This document shows, in pieces, positions 17,156 through 33,526 of a stretch of 33,526 nucleotides of DNA. The position numbers were made by a program, and so were the translations under genes. Numbering within the stretch: position 1 is the stretch's first letter; each line of letters starts with the position of its first letter. The notes beneath the pieces were generated by a model. The model was not told the origin of the DNA and made no database searches. It saw only the letters and a program-made list of their open reading frames with translations. This DNA comes from Campylobacter lari (GTDB lineage: Bacteria > Campylobacterota > Campylobacteria > Campylobacterales > Campylobacteraceae): contig NZ_SMTT01000011.1 of the NCBI RefSeq assembly GCF_004357905.1, positions 1-33,526 on the forward strand, in the 5' to 3' direction.

Positions 17156-18060
17156 AATTTTATACCCGTTTCTTTTTCTATAGTTTTAACAAGTTTTTTA
17201 GCTTCATTAAAACGAGTATTTAATTCTTCTTTTGTAGCATGTGATAAAGGATGGATGCTTGTATTTGCAAATTCAAATCCTCTAGCTTTTAAAAGCAAAG
17301 CAAATCCCATAGGAAAAGCCATACTCATACCAAATCTTATAGCTTTTAATAAACTTTTTTGAATCAGCAAAGCTCTATCTATATTTTTTTCATTGATTGA
17401 TTTATAAATTTCACTCATAAGTTCTGGAAAAACACCACCTATACTAGTCATAGAACCATTTGCCCCTATCAGTAGTGCTCCTGCATAAAATTCTTCTCTT
17501 CCTACAAAAACATCAAAATCACCAGGCACTACATCTAATATATGATTTAAAAGTAAAGCATCTCCACTGCTATCTTTTATACCCACAACATTATCAAGCT
17601 TTGAAACTCTTTCTATAAATTTCAAACTTAGTGCTGGTGCAAAAAGAGGGATGTTATAAATATACAAAGGAAGCTTCACTTTAGAAGATAAATCTTTAAT
17701 ATATTCAAAAAGTGCATCTTCACTTAATTTATAATAATAAGGCATAGCAAGTAATAAAGCATCAAGCCCTAATTCATATGCTTTTTGTGCCAAAGTAAAA
17801 GTATTTTGATAAACTGTTGATGCAATACCTGTAATAACAGGGAGATTATTTTTTGCAGCTTCTTTTGTAAGTTTCATTATTTTGACTTGCTCTTCTATAC
17901 CTAAAGCTTGAGAATCTCCTGCACTACCATTACAAAATAATCCATTTAAACCTTTTGAGATACCAAATTCGCAGTATTTAATAAATTCGTTTTCATTAAT
18001 ATTTCCACTCATATCATATGGAGTTAATAAGGCTGGTAAAGTTCCCTTTAATATTCCCAT
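17152..18060 (-). CDS. DapA/NanA-family aldolase, probable 2-keto-3-deoxy-L-fuconate aldolase
   Basis: 302 residues from the ATG at 18058-18060, preferred over an upstream in-frame ATG at 18108 because GAAAGGA lies just before it and the longer form would begin inside the operator. The class I aldolase fold of the DHDPS/NAL family is evident: Schiff-base Lys162 (VVGIKDSSGD) and Tyr135 (YIYNIP) are present, and NGSAGDSQAL stands at the position of the GTTGE loop. It is expected to split 2-keto-3-deoxyfuconate to pyruvate and L-lactaldehyde. It is the first gene of the fucose operon. The housekeeping dapA should be elsewhere. Confidence 0.87.
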   Translation of the reverse strand: MGILKGTLPALLTPYDMSGNINENEFIKYCEFGISKGLNGLFCNGSAGDSQALGIEEQVKIMKLTKEAAKNNLPVITGIASTVYQNTFTLAQKAYELGLDALLLAMPYYYKLSEDALFEYIKDLSSKVKLPLYIYNIPLFAPALSLKFIERVSKLDNVVGIKDSSGDALLLNHILDVVPGDFDVFVGREEFYAGALLIGANGSMTSIGGVFPELMSEIYKSINEKNIDRALLIQKSLLKAIRFGMSMAFPMGFALLLKARGFEFANTSIHPLSHATKEELNTRFNEAKKLVKTIEKETGIKL

Positions 18061-18075
18061 ATTTTTTCCTTTCAT

Positions 18076-18111
18076 TTTTTGTATATACAAAAATATTTTT
18101 ATATACAAAAA
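18076..18111. promoter_or_regulatory. Tandem palindromic operator candidate before the fucose operon
   Basis: A perfect 18-bp palindrome TTTTTGTATATACAAAAA (18076-18093) is followed by an imperfect copy (18096-18111). The shared 12-mer TATATACAAAAA begins at 18082 and 18100, an 18-bp step. Both copies lie between the likely -10 (18111-18116) and the aldolase ribosome site, a repressor-type position. The divergent IclR-family regulator is the obvious candidate to bind. Confidence 0.55.
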
Positions 18112-18116
18112 ATATA
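18111..18116 (-). promoter_or_regulatory. Candidate -10 box of the fucose operon
   Basis: TAGCTATATTTT on the minus strand contains TATATT, which would place the start near 18104 within the second operator copy. AT-richness makes alternatives (TATATA at 18100-18105) possible. Confidence 0.35.
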
Positions 18117-18269
18117 GCTAAAAATAGAAATTTTTAAAAACATCAAAATGATAAAAAAACAATACAAAAGTCTTATAAAAGTAGTTATAATCAACCATCT
18201 AAAGCAAAAACTGCTAATAGAAAATATTTTTTATATCATTAAAAATGTTACTAAAAGTAAAAAATATGA

Positions 18270-18275
18270 TAGAAT
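18270..18275 (+). promoter_or_regulatory. Candidate -10 box of the IclR-type regulator
   Basis: TATGATAGAAT contains TAGAAT, 24 bp before the start codon, and the ribosome site AAGGAG is at 18289-18294. A second possible TATAAT lies at 18186-18191. The 238-bp region between the divergent genes holds these signals and the operator but no gene I can support. Confidence 0.45.
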
Positions 18276-18298
18276 TTATCTATTGAAAAAGGAGCAAA

Positions 18299-19064
18299 AT
18301 GACACATCAACCAACATTAAGAGTTTTAAAAATTTTAGAATTATTGGGCAATAATAATCAAAAAAATACACTAAGCTCTATTGCAAAAGATTTAAATATC
18401 CCTCCAGGGACACTTTCTCCTATACTTCAAACTTTACAAGCTAAAAATTACATTAAATGTGATAAAAATAAATTTTACACATTAGATTATAAAATTTTAG
18501 AAATTAGCCGTTGCATTTCAATAAAAAATAGCGCATTAGAATTAATTAAAAAACATATGAAAAACATCAGAAACTTAACAGGACAAACATGCCAAATGGG
18601 AATATTAAAAGAAGGAAATGTATTTTATTTAGAAAAACTTGATTCGGATAATCAAATACAAATCAAGTCTTTTGTCGGTGCTTCATATCCAGCTTACGCT
18701 ACATCTTTAGGAAAAGCATTACTAGAAAAGAAAACCTATAAAGAGCTTGAAAAAATTTATCCAAATCCTTTTGAGAAAATAACGTCAAATACATTAAATA
18801 ATCTAAAAGAGCTTTACGAAGAATTGTCTTCTATCAAAGAAAATAAAATAGCATTAGAAAGTGGGGAAATGAACCCAGAAATTGAGTGCATGGCCATAGG
18901 AATTGAATACGATGAAAAAATTATAGCTGCAATTAGTATTTCATATCATATATTTTACTCAAATGCAAATTTTAAAGAAAAAAATCAAAAAATTTTACTA
19001 GAAGAAAAATACAAAATAGAACAAGATTTAAAATTATATTTCCCGGAATTAGAAAATATATATC

Positions 19065-19069
<5 letters not shown>
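18299..19069 (+). CDS. IclR-family transcriptional regulator of the fucose island
   Basis: 256 residues. N-terminal winged helix-turn-helix (about 6-65; TLSSIAKDLNIPPGTLSPILQTL covers the helix-turn-helix), then the IclR effector domain (about 75-250) with GASYPAYATSLGKALLE and IEYDEKIIAAISISYH. It probably controls the divergent fucose operon and its own gene by sensing fucose or a breakdown product. The C. jejuni counterpart holds the same place next to rpoC. It ends in a terminator shared with rpoC. The ligand and whether it represses or activates are not visible. Confidence 0.88.
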
Positions 19070-27850
<8,781 letters not shown>

Positions 27851-27864
27851 TTAAAAATAAAAAA

Positions 27865-28242
27865 TTATTTAAGTTCAACCTTAGCGCCAGCTTCTTCAAG
27901 TTGTTTTTTAGCTTCTTCAGCTTCAGCTTTACTAACACCTTCTTTAAGAACTGATGGAGTTTGCTCAACTGCATCTTTTGCTTCTTTTAATCCAAGACCA
28001 GTTAAAGCACGAACAACTTTAATTACATTAATTTTTTTATCGCCACCATCTTGTAATACAATATCAAATTCAGTTTTTTCTTCAGCAGCACCGCCAGCAG
28101 CACCCGCAACAGCAGCACCCGCAACCATAACTGGAGCAGCAGAAACACCAAATTTTTCTTCAAATTCTTTTACTAATTCTGAAAGCTCAAGAACACTTAG
28201 GTTAGAAATAAATTCTAATACATCTTCTTTAGTAATTGCCAT
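27865..28242 (-). CDS. rplL: 50S ribosomal protein L7/L12
   Basis: 125 residues. N-terminal dimerisation helix region, the Ala/Gly-rich hinge ([17 protein letters not shown], about 40-56) and the C-terminal factor-binding domain ([20 protein letters not shown]). Forms the ribosomal stalk with L10. It lies 20 bp after rplJ. Confidence 0.97.
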   Translation of the reverse strand: MAITKEDVLEFISNLSVLELSELVKEFEEKFGVSAAPVMVAGAAVAGAAGGAAEEKTEFDIVLQDGGDKKINVIKVVRALTGLGLKEAKDAVEQTPSVLKEGVSKAEAEEAKKQLEEAGAKVELK

Positions 28243-28262
28243 TTTTTATCCTTTTTATAATT

Positions 28263-28742
28263 TTATTCAGCTTCTTTTTTTTCTTTTAATGCATTTAATC
28301 CAATTGTAAAATTGGTGATTGGTGCATTCCAAACTTGCAAAAGCATAGCAAGTAATTCATTACGAGAAGGCATTTTAGCTAAAGCTTTAACTTTATCTAC
28401 AGAAGCAACTTCGCCTTCGATAAATGCAGTTTTGATCTCAAATGCTTGATTAGCTTCGCTAAATTTATCAGCAACTTTTGAAACATTTAATTGGTCTTCA
28501 CCCCAAAGATAAATATTAGTATCTTTAAGTTCCATTCCATCTTTGCCGGCATTTTTAAGAGCAATACTTGCTAAAGTATTTTTAATAATTTGAACTTTAA
28601 CATCCATTTCTCTCGCATTATTTCTTAACTCTTCAAGTTTTTTAGTATTTAAACCCTTATAGTTACAAACTACAACAGCCTCACTAACTTTAAAACCTTC
28701 TTCAAGTTTAGAAACAAGTTCAACTTTTTGGCTTTTAGTCAT
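28263..28742 (-). CDS. rplJ: 50S ribosomal protein L10
   Basis: 159 residues with the L10 N-terminal rRNA-binding domain ([22 protein letters not shown]) and a C-terminal helix for L7/L12 dimers. A 155-nt leader precedes it, and the complex with L7/L12 is expected to repress its own mRNA there. Confidence 0.97.
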   Translation of the reverse strand: MTKSQKVELVSKLEEGFKVSEAVVVCNYKGLNTKKLEELRNNAREMDVKVQIIKNTLASIALKNAGKDGMELKDTNIYLWGEDQLNVSKVADKFSEANQAFEIKTAFIEGEVASVDKVKALAKMPSRNELLAMLLQVWNAPITNFTIGLNALKEKKEAE

Positions 28743-28840
28743 CTTTACTCCTTTCCGACCGGTGATTTCAAGCAGAGCAGAAAAATCTAATTAAGTCCTA
28801 AGACCTCGGCTATCTCCAATCTAAGATAAAAATTAGATAA
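28743..28840 (-). ncRNA. L10 autoregulatory leader candidate
   Basis: The mRNA leader of rplJ contains GAUAGCCGAGGUCUUAGGAC, whose GCCGAGGU resembles the conserved element of known bacterial L10 leaders, followed by a stem-prone region and the AAGGAG ribosome site. Placement directly before rplJ fits. The assignment is by eye only. Confidence 0.5.
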
Positions 28841-28870
28841 AATAAAAGTTATTATCTTATCTAATTTTTA
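28827..28870 (-). repeat. AU-rich 14-bp hairpin at the start of the rplJ leader
   Basis: Perfect 14-bp arms (28827-28840 and 28857-28870; TAAAAATTAGATAA) around a 16-nt loop. It stacks next to the rplA hairpin. It may be an RNA-processing site or help to fold the L10 leader. Confidence 0.5.
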
Positions 28871-28895
28871 TTAATGAGAGTAAAACTCTCATTAA
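28871..28895 (-). terminator. Hairpin after rplA
   Basis: TTAATGAGAGT (28871-28881) and ACTCTCATTAA (28885-28895), an 11-bp stem with an AAA/UUU loop, 3 nt after the rplA stop. No U-run follows, so partial termination or processing is more likely than full stop. Confidence 0.5.
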
Positions 28896-28897
28896 TT

Positions 28898-29599
28898 TTA
28901 TTTTGTATCAAGTAATTCTTGAGTATCAAGAGAAAGAGAAGGACTCATAGTTAAAGAAAGACTAGCATTTTTAATATATCTTCCTTTTGCAGCAGCTGGC
29001 TTGTGTTTATTAATAGCTTTTACAAATGCTGTCATATTTTCTTTTAATTGTTCTTGAGTAAAGCTAACTTTACCTAAACCTGCATGGATATTTCCTTGCT
29101 TATCAACACGGAAGTTAACTTGACCATTTTTAGCATTATTCACAGCTTGTGCAACATCCATTGTCACAGTACCTGTCTTAGGATTTGGCATTAAACCTTT
29201 AGGTCCTAAAATACGACCTACTTTACCAACTAAACCCATCAAATTTGGAGTAGCAATTAAAACATCAAAATTCATATTTCCTTTTTGAATTTCTTCTACT
29301 AAATCATCACTACCAACTATATCAGCACCTGCATTTTTTGCCTCATCAGCTTTTGCATCTTTTGCTATAACAGCAACACGCACTTTTTTACCTGTACCAC
29401 AAGGTAAAACTACACTACCTCTTACCATCTGATCTGCATGTCTTGGATCAACATTTAATTTTAAAGCAATTTCAACTGTTTCATCAAATTTAGCAGATGC
29501 AAGAGTTTTAACTGTGCTTATTGCCTCATCCATTAAGTAATTTTTATTTGAATCTATTTTTTTTAATAATTCTGTAAATCTTTTAGTATTTTTTGACAT
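28898..29599 (-). CDS. rplA: 50S ribosomal protein L1
   Basis: 233 residues with the L1 signature ([19 protein letters not shown]) and the [17 protein letters not shown] stretch. Forms the mobile L1 stalk at the E site and usually represses the L11-L1 mRNA. It lies 64 bp after rplK, and that gap contains competing hairpins. Confidence 0.97.
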   Translation of the reverse strand: MSKNTKRFTELLKKIDSNKNYLMDEAISTVKTLASAKFDETVEIALKLNVDPRHADQMVRGSVVLPCGTGKKVRVAVIAKDAKADEAKNAGADIVGSDDLVEEIQKGNMNFDVLIATPNLMGLVGKVGRILGPKGLMPNPKTGTVTMDVAQAVNNAKNGQVNFRVDKQGNIHAGLGKVSFTQEQLKENMTAFVKAINKHKPAAAKGRYIKNASLSLTMSPSLSLDTQELLDTK

Positions 29600-29629
29600 T
29601 AATTTTTCTCCGCATTTTATATAAAGTGC

Positions 29630-29662
29630 TACCGCCTTTTTAAACTCTTGGCGGTAAAGAGT
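29630..29662 (-). promoter_or_regulatory. Two mutually exclusive hairpins between rplK and rplA
   Basis: Hairpin A pairs 644-649 with 657-662 (offset 29000; ACTCTT/AAGAGT) with GGCGGTA in its loop. Hairpin B pairs that same GGCGGTA (29650-29656) with TACCGCC (29630-29636) and puts ACTCTT in its loop. Both cannot form at once, since no linker is left for a pseudoknot. The structures start 1 nt after the rplK stop and end about 30 nt before rplA. Confidence 0.5.
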
Positions 29663-29663
29663 A

Positions 29664-30089
29664 TTAATCTACGATTTCAACACCCATAGAACGAGCAGAA
29701 CCCATAATAATCTTAGCAGCTTGCTCTCTATCTTTTGTGTTCATATCAGCTATTTTTTTATCAACAATTTCTAAAACTTGTGCTTTGGTTAATTTACCTA
29801 CTTTATTTTTTAAAGGATTATCTGCACCTTTAGAAATACCTGCAGCTTTTTTGATTAAATCAGTAGCTGGTGGTTGTTTTGTGATAAATGTAAAGCTTTT
29901 ATCTGCATAAACAGTAATAACAACTGGAATATTAAAGCCAGCCATATCTTTTGTTCTTTCATTAAATGCCTTACAAAATTCCATAATATTAACACCTTGT
30001 TGACCCAAAGCAGGACCAACTGGAGGTGATGGATTAGCCTTAGTAGCAGCTATTTGTAATTTTATTTCTCCTACGACTTTTTTAGCCAT
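29664..30089 (-). CDS. rplK: 50S ribosomal protein L11
   Basis: 141 residues starting [20 protein letters not shown] with [20 protein letters not shown]. Binds the GTPase-associated centre of 23S rRNA. It is 27 bp after nusG in the usual secE-nusG-rplKA order. Confidence 0.98.
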   Translation of the reverse strand: MAKKVVGEIKLQIAATKANPSPPVGPALGQQGVNIMEFCKAFNERTKDMAGFNIPVVITVYADKSFTFITKQPPATDLIKKAAGISKGADNPLKNKVGKLTKAQVLEIVDKKIADMNTKDREQAAKIIMGSARSMGVEIVD

Positions 30090-30116
30090 AACCTTACTCC
30101 TTTACTTGCTATATTA

Positions 30117-30647
30117 TCAAACTATTTTTTCAACTTGAGAGTATAAGATCTCTACCGGAGTTGATCTGCCAAATATTGAAACATTTAGCTTTAAAACTCC
30201 TCTAACCATATCATATTCTTCTACAATACCAACAAAGTTTGCAAAAGGACCTTCGGTTATTCTTACACTTTCTTCTTTATCAAATGAAATTTTAGGTTTA
30301 GGTGCTGCTTTATTTTTCACCTTTTCTAAAATAAGATTGATATCTTTTTCACTCAATGGGGTTGGTTTTTTACTTTCCCCTATAAAACGACCAACTTTTG
30401 GCAAAGATTGAATTTTATGCCAAAGTTCTGTTGATAAGTCAATATTGGCAAATACATAGCCTGAATACAAACTTCTTTCGCTTATTTTTTCTTTACCATT
30501 TTTAAATTCAATCACATCTTCAGTTGGAACAATTACCTCTAGCAATTGCTCTTGAATTCCATGATCTCTAACTAAATTTTCTATGGCTCTTTTTACAGCC
30601 ATTTCACTACCTGCATAAGTTTGAATTGCATACCATTTATGATTCAT
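30117..30647 (-). CDS. nusG: Transcription elongation/antitermination factor NusG
   Basis: 176 residues. N-terminal NGN domain (KWYAIQTYAGSEMAVKRAI, about 4-22) and C-terminal KOW domain (VRITEGPFANFVGIVEEY). It links RNA polymerase with Rho or the ribosome. It follows secE by 4 bp. Confidence 0.97.
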   Translation of the reverse strand: MNHKWYAIQTYAGSEMAVKRAIENLVRDHGIQEQLLEVIVPTEDVIEFKNGKEKISERSLYSGYVFANIDLSTELWHKIQSLPKVGRFIGESKKPTPLSEKDINLILEKVKNKAAPKPKISFDKEESVRITEGPFANFVGIVEEYDMVRGVLKLNVSIFGRSTPVEILYSQVEKIV

Positions 30648-30651
30648 TATT

Positions 30652-30834
30652 TTATCCTATAATCTTAGATAATGAAAATGACATAATTAAGTCAACCAAT
30701 GCTAAAAATAATGAAACAACAGTGACAACTACAAAAACGGTAATATAAGCATTTCTAACTTGCTCTTTCAAAGGCCAAATAACTTTTGATAATTCAGCTT
30801 TTGACAATTTAAAATAAGTTATTAGTTTTTCCAT
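30652..30834 (-). CDS. secE: Preprotein translocase subunit SecE
   Basis: 60 residues from ATG 30832-30834 (MEKLITYFKLSKAEL), preferred because the longer in-frame reading would run back toward tRNA-Trp. One C-terminal membrane segment (about 27-50) follows the amphipathic KVIWPLKEQV helix typical of SecE. Clamps SecY in the Sec channel. Just downstream of tRNA-Trp. Confidence 0.95.
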   Translation of the reverse strand: MEKLITYFKLSKAELSKVIWPLKEQVRNAYITVFVVVTVVSLFLALVDLIMSFSLSKIIG

Positions 30835-30850
30835 ATTTAACCTTATTTTG

Positions 30851-30926
30851 TGGCAGGGCAAGAGGGATTCGAACCCCCAACCATCGGATTTGGAATCCGG
30901 TGCTCTACCGTTGGAGCTATTGCCCT
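30851..30926 (-). tRNA. tRNA-Trp (CCA)
   Basis: 76 nt with encoded CCA; acceptor AGGGCAA/TTGCCCT, T arm GGGGG-TTCGAAT-CCCTC region and anticodon CCA within ATTCCAAAT. Lies between rpmG and secE, as in related genomes. Confidence 0.97.
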
Positions 30927-30927
30927 A

Positions 30928-30949
30928 AGGGCTTTTATATAAAAGCCTT
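30928..30949 (-). repeat. Hairpin between rpmG and tRNA-Trp
   Basis: GGCTTTTATATAAAAGCC (30930-30947) is a perfect palindrome directly after the rpmG stop and 4 nt before the tRNA 5' end. No U-tail follows, so it is more likely a processing or mRNA 3'-end stabilising stem than a terminator. Confidence 0.5.
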
Positions 30950-31106
30950 AACTTTTTAATTTAACTTCTTTATGAACTGTATGTTTTTTTAATCTTGGGC
31001 AATATTTTTTTAATTCTAATTTTTCAGTTGTATTTTTACTATTTTTAAAAGTACTGTAATTAATATCACCGCACTCTTCACATTTCAAGCCAACTTTAAT
31101 TCTCAT
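30948..31106 (-). CDS. rpmG: 50S ribosomal protein L33
   Basis: 52 residues, [20 protein letters not shown] through [18 protein letters not shown]. The CxxC (9-12) is present, while the second half has a single Cys (CPRL), so the zinc knuckle is incomplete. AAGGAA precedes the ATG at 31104-31106. Confidence 0.95.
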   Translation of the reverse strand: MRIKVGLKCEECGDINYSTFKNSKNTTEKLELKKYCPRLKKHTVHKEVKLKS

Positions 31107-31117
31107 TTTTATTCCTT

Positions 31118-31143
31118 AAAAAAAGCGAGATAAAATCTCGCTT
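31118..31143 (-). terminator. Rho-independent terminator of tuf
   Basis: AAGCGAGAT (31123-31131) pairs with ATCTCGCTT (31135-31143) around three bases and is followed on the minus strand by a run of U. It would separate abundant tuf mRNA from rpmG-secE-nusG. Confidence 0.85.
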
Positions 31144-31147
31144 ATGA

Positions 31148-32347
31148 TTATTTAATAATTTTAGATACAACACCTGAACCAACAGTACGGCCACCTTCAC
31201 GGATAGCAAAACGAGTACCTTCTTCAAGTGCAACTGGTGCAATAAGACTTACAGTAATTCTAACATTTTCACCTGGCATAACCATTTCAACGCCTTCTGC
31301 AAGTTGGATAGAACCAGTAACATCTGTTGTTCTTACATAGAACTGTGGTCTATAGTTATTAAAGAATGGAGTATGACGACCACCTTCATCTTTATTTAAA
31401 ATATAAACTTCTGCTTCAAAGTCAGTATGTGGAGTAATTGATTTTGGCTTAGCAAGAACCATACCACGAAGAACATCTTCTTTTTTAGTACCACGTAGAA
31501 GAACACCTACGTTATCACCTGCTTCACCTTGATCCATTTCTTTTCTAAACATTTCAACACCAGTTACTGTAGTGCTTTGTGTTTCTCTAATACCAACGAT
31601 TTCAATAGTATCACCAACTTTAACAACACCTTTTTCAATTCTACCAGTAACAACTGTACCACGACCTGAAATTGAGAATACATCTTCGATTGGCATTAAG
31701 AAATCTTTATCTGTATCACGAGCTGGAGTTGGAATATACTCATCAACTGCTGCCATAAGATCTAGGATTTTTTTAGACCATTCTCCATCTTGTCCAGCTT
31801 TTGCTTCTTCAAGAGCTTGTAAAGCAGAACCTGAAATAATTGGAGTATCATCTCCTGGGAAGTCATAAGAACTTAATAGTTCTCTAATTTCCATTTCAAC
31901 TAATTCTAATAATTCAGCATCATCAACCATATCAGCTTTATTCATGAAAACAACGATATATGGTACACCTACTTGGCGAGAAAGTAAGATGTGCTCTCTA
32001 GTTTGTGGCATTGGACCATCTGCAGCAGAAACAACAAGAATAGCACCGTCCATTTGAGCAGCACCAGTAATCATATTTTTAACATAGTCAGCGTGACCTG
32101 GGCAGTCTACGTGTGCATAGTGACGATTTTCTGTTTCATACTCAATGTGAGAAGTTGCAATAGTAATACCACGCTCTTTTTCTTCAGGAGCATTGTCGAT
32201 ATTATCATAATCTTTAAGCTCAGCCAAACCTCTTCTTGAAAGAACAGCAGAGATAGCAGCTGTTAAAGTAGTTTTACCATGGTCAACGTGACCAATAGTA
32301 CCAATATTTACGTGAGGCTTATTACGTGAAAATTTTTCTTTAGCCAT
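31148..32347 (-). CDS. tuf: Translation elongation factor Tu
   Basis: 399 residues from ATG 32345-32347 ([16 protein letters not shown]), with AGGAGG just upstream. P-loop GHVDHGKT at 19-26, DCPGHADY and NKAD intact. Delivers aminoacyl-tRNA to the ribosome. Follows the tRNA cluster, as thrU-tyrU-glyT-thrT-tufB does in E. coli. Probably the only tuf, as fusA lacks one beside it. Confidence 0.98.
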   Translation of the reverse strand: MAKEKFSRNKPHVNIGTIGHVDHGKTTLTAAISAVLSRRGLAELKDYDNIDNAPEEKERGITIATSHIEYETENRHYAHVDCPGHADYVKNMITGAAQMDGAILVVSAADGPMPQTREHILLSRQVGVPYIVVFMNKADMVDDAELLELVEMEIRELLSSYDFPGDDTPIISGSALQALEEAKAGQDGEWSKKILDLMAAVDEYIPTPARDTDKDFLMPIEDVFSISGRGTVVTGRIEKGVVKVGDTIEIVGIRETQSTTVTGVEMFRKEMDQGEAGDNVGVLLRGTKKEDVLRGMVLAKPKSITPHTDFEAEVYILNKDEGGRHTPFFNNYRPQFYVRTTDVTGSIQLAEGVEMVMPGENVRITVSLIAPVALEEGTRFAIREGGRTVGSGVVSKIIK

Positions 32348-32412
32348 CTTTTTCCTCCATATAAAATTTACAAACAAATACTAATTTATGTTTTATAATC
32401 TTTTGAAATCAA

Positions 32413-32487
<75 letters not shown>

Positions 32488-32517
32488 GCTCAGAAAAATT
32501 AAAAACATAAATTATAA

Positions 32518-32587
32518 AATTTTGGAAATTGAAACTGCTAGAAATTCTGAATTTAAAAACAGCTCCCAGTTTCACTCTACCAAAATT
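32518..32587 (-). repeat. Interrupted inverted repeat in the spacer between tRNA-Gly and tRNA-Thr(GGT)
   Basis: AATTTTGG (32518-32525) with CCAAAATT (32580-32587), and GAAACTG (32531-32537) with CAGTTTC (32567-32573), separated by a 5/6-nt internal loop, form a long stem in the tRNA precursor. The spacer is 104 nt with no gene. Confidence 0.5.
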
Positions 32588-32591
32588 AGGT

Positions 32592-32668
32592 TGGAGCGGG
32601 AAACGGGACTCGAACCCGCGACCCTCAGCTTGGAAGGCTGATGCTCTAGCCAACTGAGCTACTCCCGC
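32592..32668 (-). tRNA. tRNA-Gly (TCC)
   Basis: 77 nt with encoded CCA; acceptor GCGGGAG/TTCCCGC; anticodon TCC within CTTCCAAG. Confidence 0.96.
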
Positions 32669-32675
32669 AAAGCAA

Positions 32676-32761
<86 letters not shown>

Positions 32762-32807
32762 ATGATAAAAATGCTTTTTATTTCTGGTCAAACACTGCTA
32801 TCAACAA

Positions 32808-32883
32808 TGGAGCTGGTTAAGGGACTTGAACCCCCGACCTGCTGCTTACAAGGCAGCTGCTCTACCAACTGAGCTAAACCAGC
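32808..32883 (-). tRNA. tRNA-Thr (TGT)
   Basis: 76 nt with encoded CCA; acceptor GCTGGTT/AACCAGC; anticodon TGT within CTTGTAAG. First tRNA of the cluster. Confidence 0.96.
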
Positions 32884-32898
32884 AAAAAATAAAGTTGA

Positions 32899-32927
32899 AT
32901 TATAATGTAATTTTGAATTAATGTCAA
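32899..32927 (-). promoter_or_regulatory. Consensus sigma-70 promoter of the tRNA-tuf cluster
   Basis: On the minus strand TTGACA (32922-32927) and TATAAT (32899-32904) are both perfect, with a 17-bp spacer, 15 bp before tRNA-Thr(TGT). It should drive the four tRNAs and perhaps tuf at very high level. Confidence 0.9.
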
Positions 32928-32974
32928 GTGTTTTAAATAATTTTATATAATTTTTAAAAAATAAAGGATTGATT

Positions 32975-33526
32975 ATGAAAATTTTATTTTCACCTAGCGA
33001 AAGCAAAAATAAAATAAATACGCAAGGTTATATAAATAAAAACTCTTTTGTTTTTAGTAATTTATATAGTAAAAGACTTGAAGTACTTACAAAATATAAA
33101 AATCATATAAAACAATGCAATGAAGTTGAACTTGAAAAATTTTTTGGTATAAAAGATGCAAGTGAAATAGAAGAATTAACTCATGATATTTTAACAAAAG
33201 AAACAAACAAAGCTATTCAAAGATATAATGGAGTTGCTTTTGATCATTTAGACTATGAAAATTTAAGCGAGAATTCAAGAAAATATATAGATGAGAATGT
33301 TTTGATATTTTCTAATCTTTTCGGTCCTATTTTAGCAAAAGATTTAATACCTTATTATAAATTAAAACAAGGAGAGAAAATTAAAGAATTTAATATAGAA
33401 AAATATTACAAAGATAGTTTCTCTGATGAACTCGATAAATTTTTAGAAAATGAATTAGTCATTGATCTTAGAGCTAAATTTTATGAAAAATTTTATACTA
33501 TTAAAAAGCCTTTTTTAACTTTTACC
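32975..33526 (+). CDS. yaaA: YaaA/UPF0246 family protein, partial (runs off the right edge)
   Basis: The first 184 codons are open to the end of the window; the family is about 245-255 residues. MKILFSPSESK at the start, RYNGVAFDHLDYENL (like the YTGxAFxGL stretch) and IFSNLFGPILAKDLIPYYKL (like LSGLYGxLRPLDLIPPYRLEM) identify it. YaaA lowers free iron and protects DNA under peroxide stress in E. coli. AAAGGA is at 32963-32968 and TATAAT at 32946-32951. It is divergent from the tRNA cluster. Confidence 0.85.
   Translation, partial: MKILFSPSESKNKINTQGYINKNSFVFSNLYSKRLEVLTKYKNHIKQCNEVELEKFFGIKDASEIEELTHDILTKETNKAIQRYNGVAFDHLDYENLSENSRKYIDENVLIFSNLFGPILAKDLIPYYKLKQGEKIKEFNIEKYYKDSFSDELDKFLENELVIDLRAKFYEKFYTIKKPFLTFT

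Noticed and set aside
18061-18108. Longer N-terminus for the DapA-like aldolase (16 extra residues)
   Set aside because: It would be translated from inside the operator palindromes; the ATG at 18060 has GAAAGGA at proper spacing and matches the family start.
18148-18354. 68-codon open frame in the divergent fucose regulator region
   Set aside because: It overlaps the promoter, ribosome site and first codons of the IclR-type gene in another frame and lacks its own ribosome site.
29630-29662. H-type pseudoknot using both stems at once
   Set aside because: The connecting loops would be zero nucleotides across a 7-bp stem, which is not sterically possible, so the stems are taken as alternatives.

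Overview
The window is AT-rich DNA from a Campylobacter, most likely of the thermotolerant C. jejuni / C. coli / C. lari group; I cannot fix the species. The reasons are the gene order (thrU-tyrU-glyT-thrT type tRNA cluster, tuf, rpmG, tRNA-Trp, secE, nusG, rplK, rplA, rplJ, rplL, rpoB, rpoC, an L-fucose island, rpsL, rpsG, fusA), the carboxynorspermidine dehydrogenase of the epsilonproteobacterial spermidine route, -10-dominated promoters and a poly-G contingency tract.

Layout. 59-750 (-) holds a broken SAM methyltransferase gene with a G9 tract. 803-2715 (-) holds modB and carboxynorspermidine dehydrogenase. 2850-6759 (+) holds putP, an SbmA/BacA-like peptide transporter and a TlyC/CorC-type CBS membrane protein. 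6828-7310 (+) is a short HugZ-like split-barrel protein that converges on fusA. 7343-10352 (-) is rpsL-rpsG-fusA. 10423-11043 (-) is a chloramphenicol-acetyltransferase-like gene. 11107-18060 (-) is an eight-gene L-fucose catabolic operon, divergent from its IclR-type regulator (18299-19069, +). 19092-32347 (-) is the transcription and translation block from rpoC back to tuf, with tRNA-Trp inside it. 32413-32883 (-) is a four-tRNA cluster driven by a near-ideal promoter, and a partial yaaA-like gene (+) runs off the right edge.

How it works together. The fucose island encodes a non-phosphorylating route: FucP imports L-fucose, a mutarotase interconverts anomers, the SDR (FucX type) oxidises fucose to the lactone, the amidohydrolase-fold protein hydrolyses the lactone to fuconate, the two-subunit UxaA-like dehydratase makes 2-keto-3-deoxyfuconate, the DapA-like aldolase yields pyruvate and L-lactaldehyde, and AldA oxidises the latter to lactate. 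The step order comes from what is known of the C. jejuni island plus the families seen here.

I see no CRISPR array, insertion sequence, prophage or rRNA, and I do not see a clearly new multi-gene system. The best leads are the phase-variable methyltransferase with a second frame break, a tandem palindromic operator in front of the fucose operon, a CAT-like enzyme with intact catalytic residues beside the island, an isolated modB, and competing hairpins between rplK and rplA.
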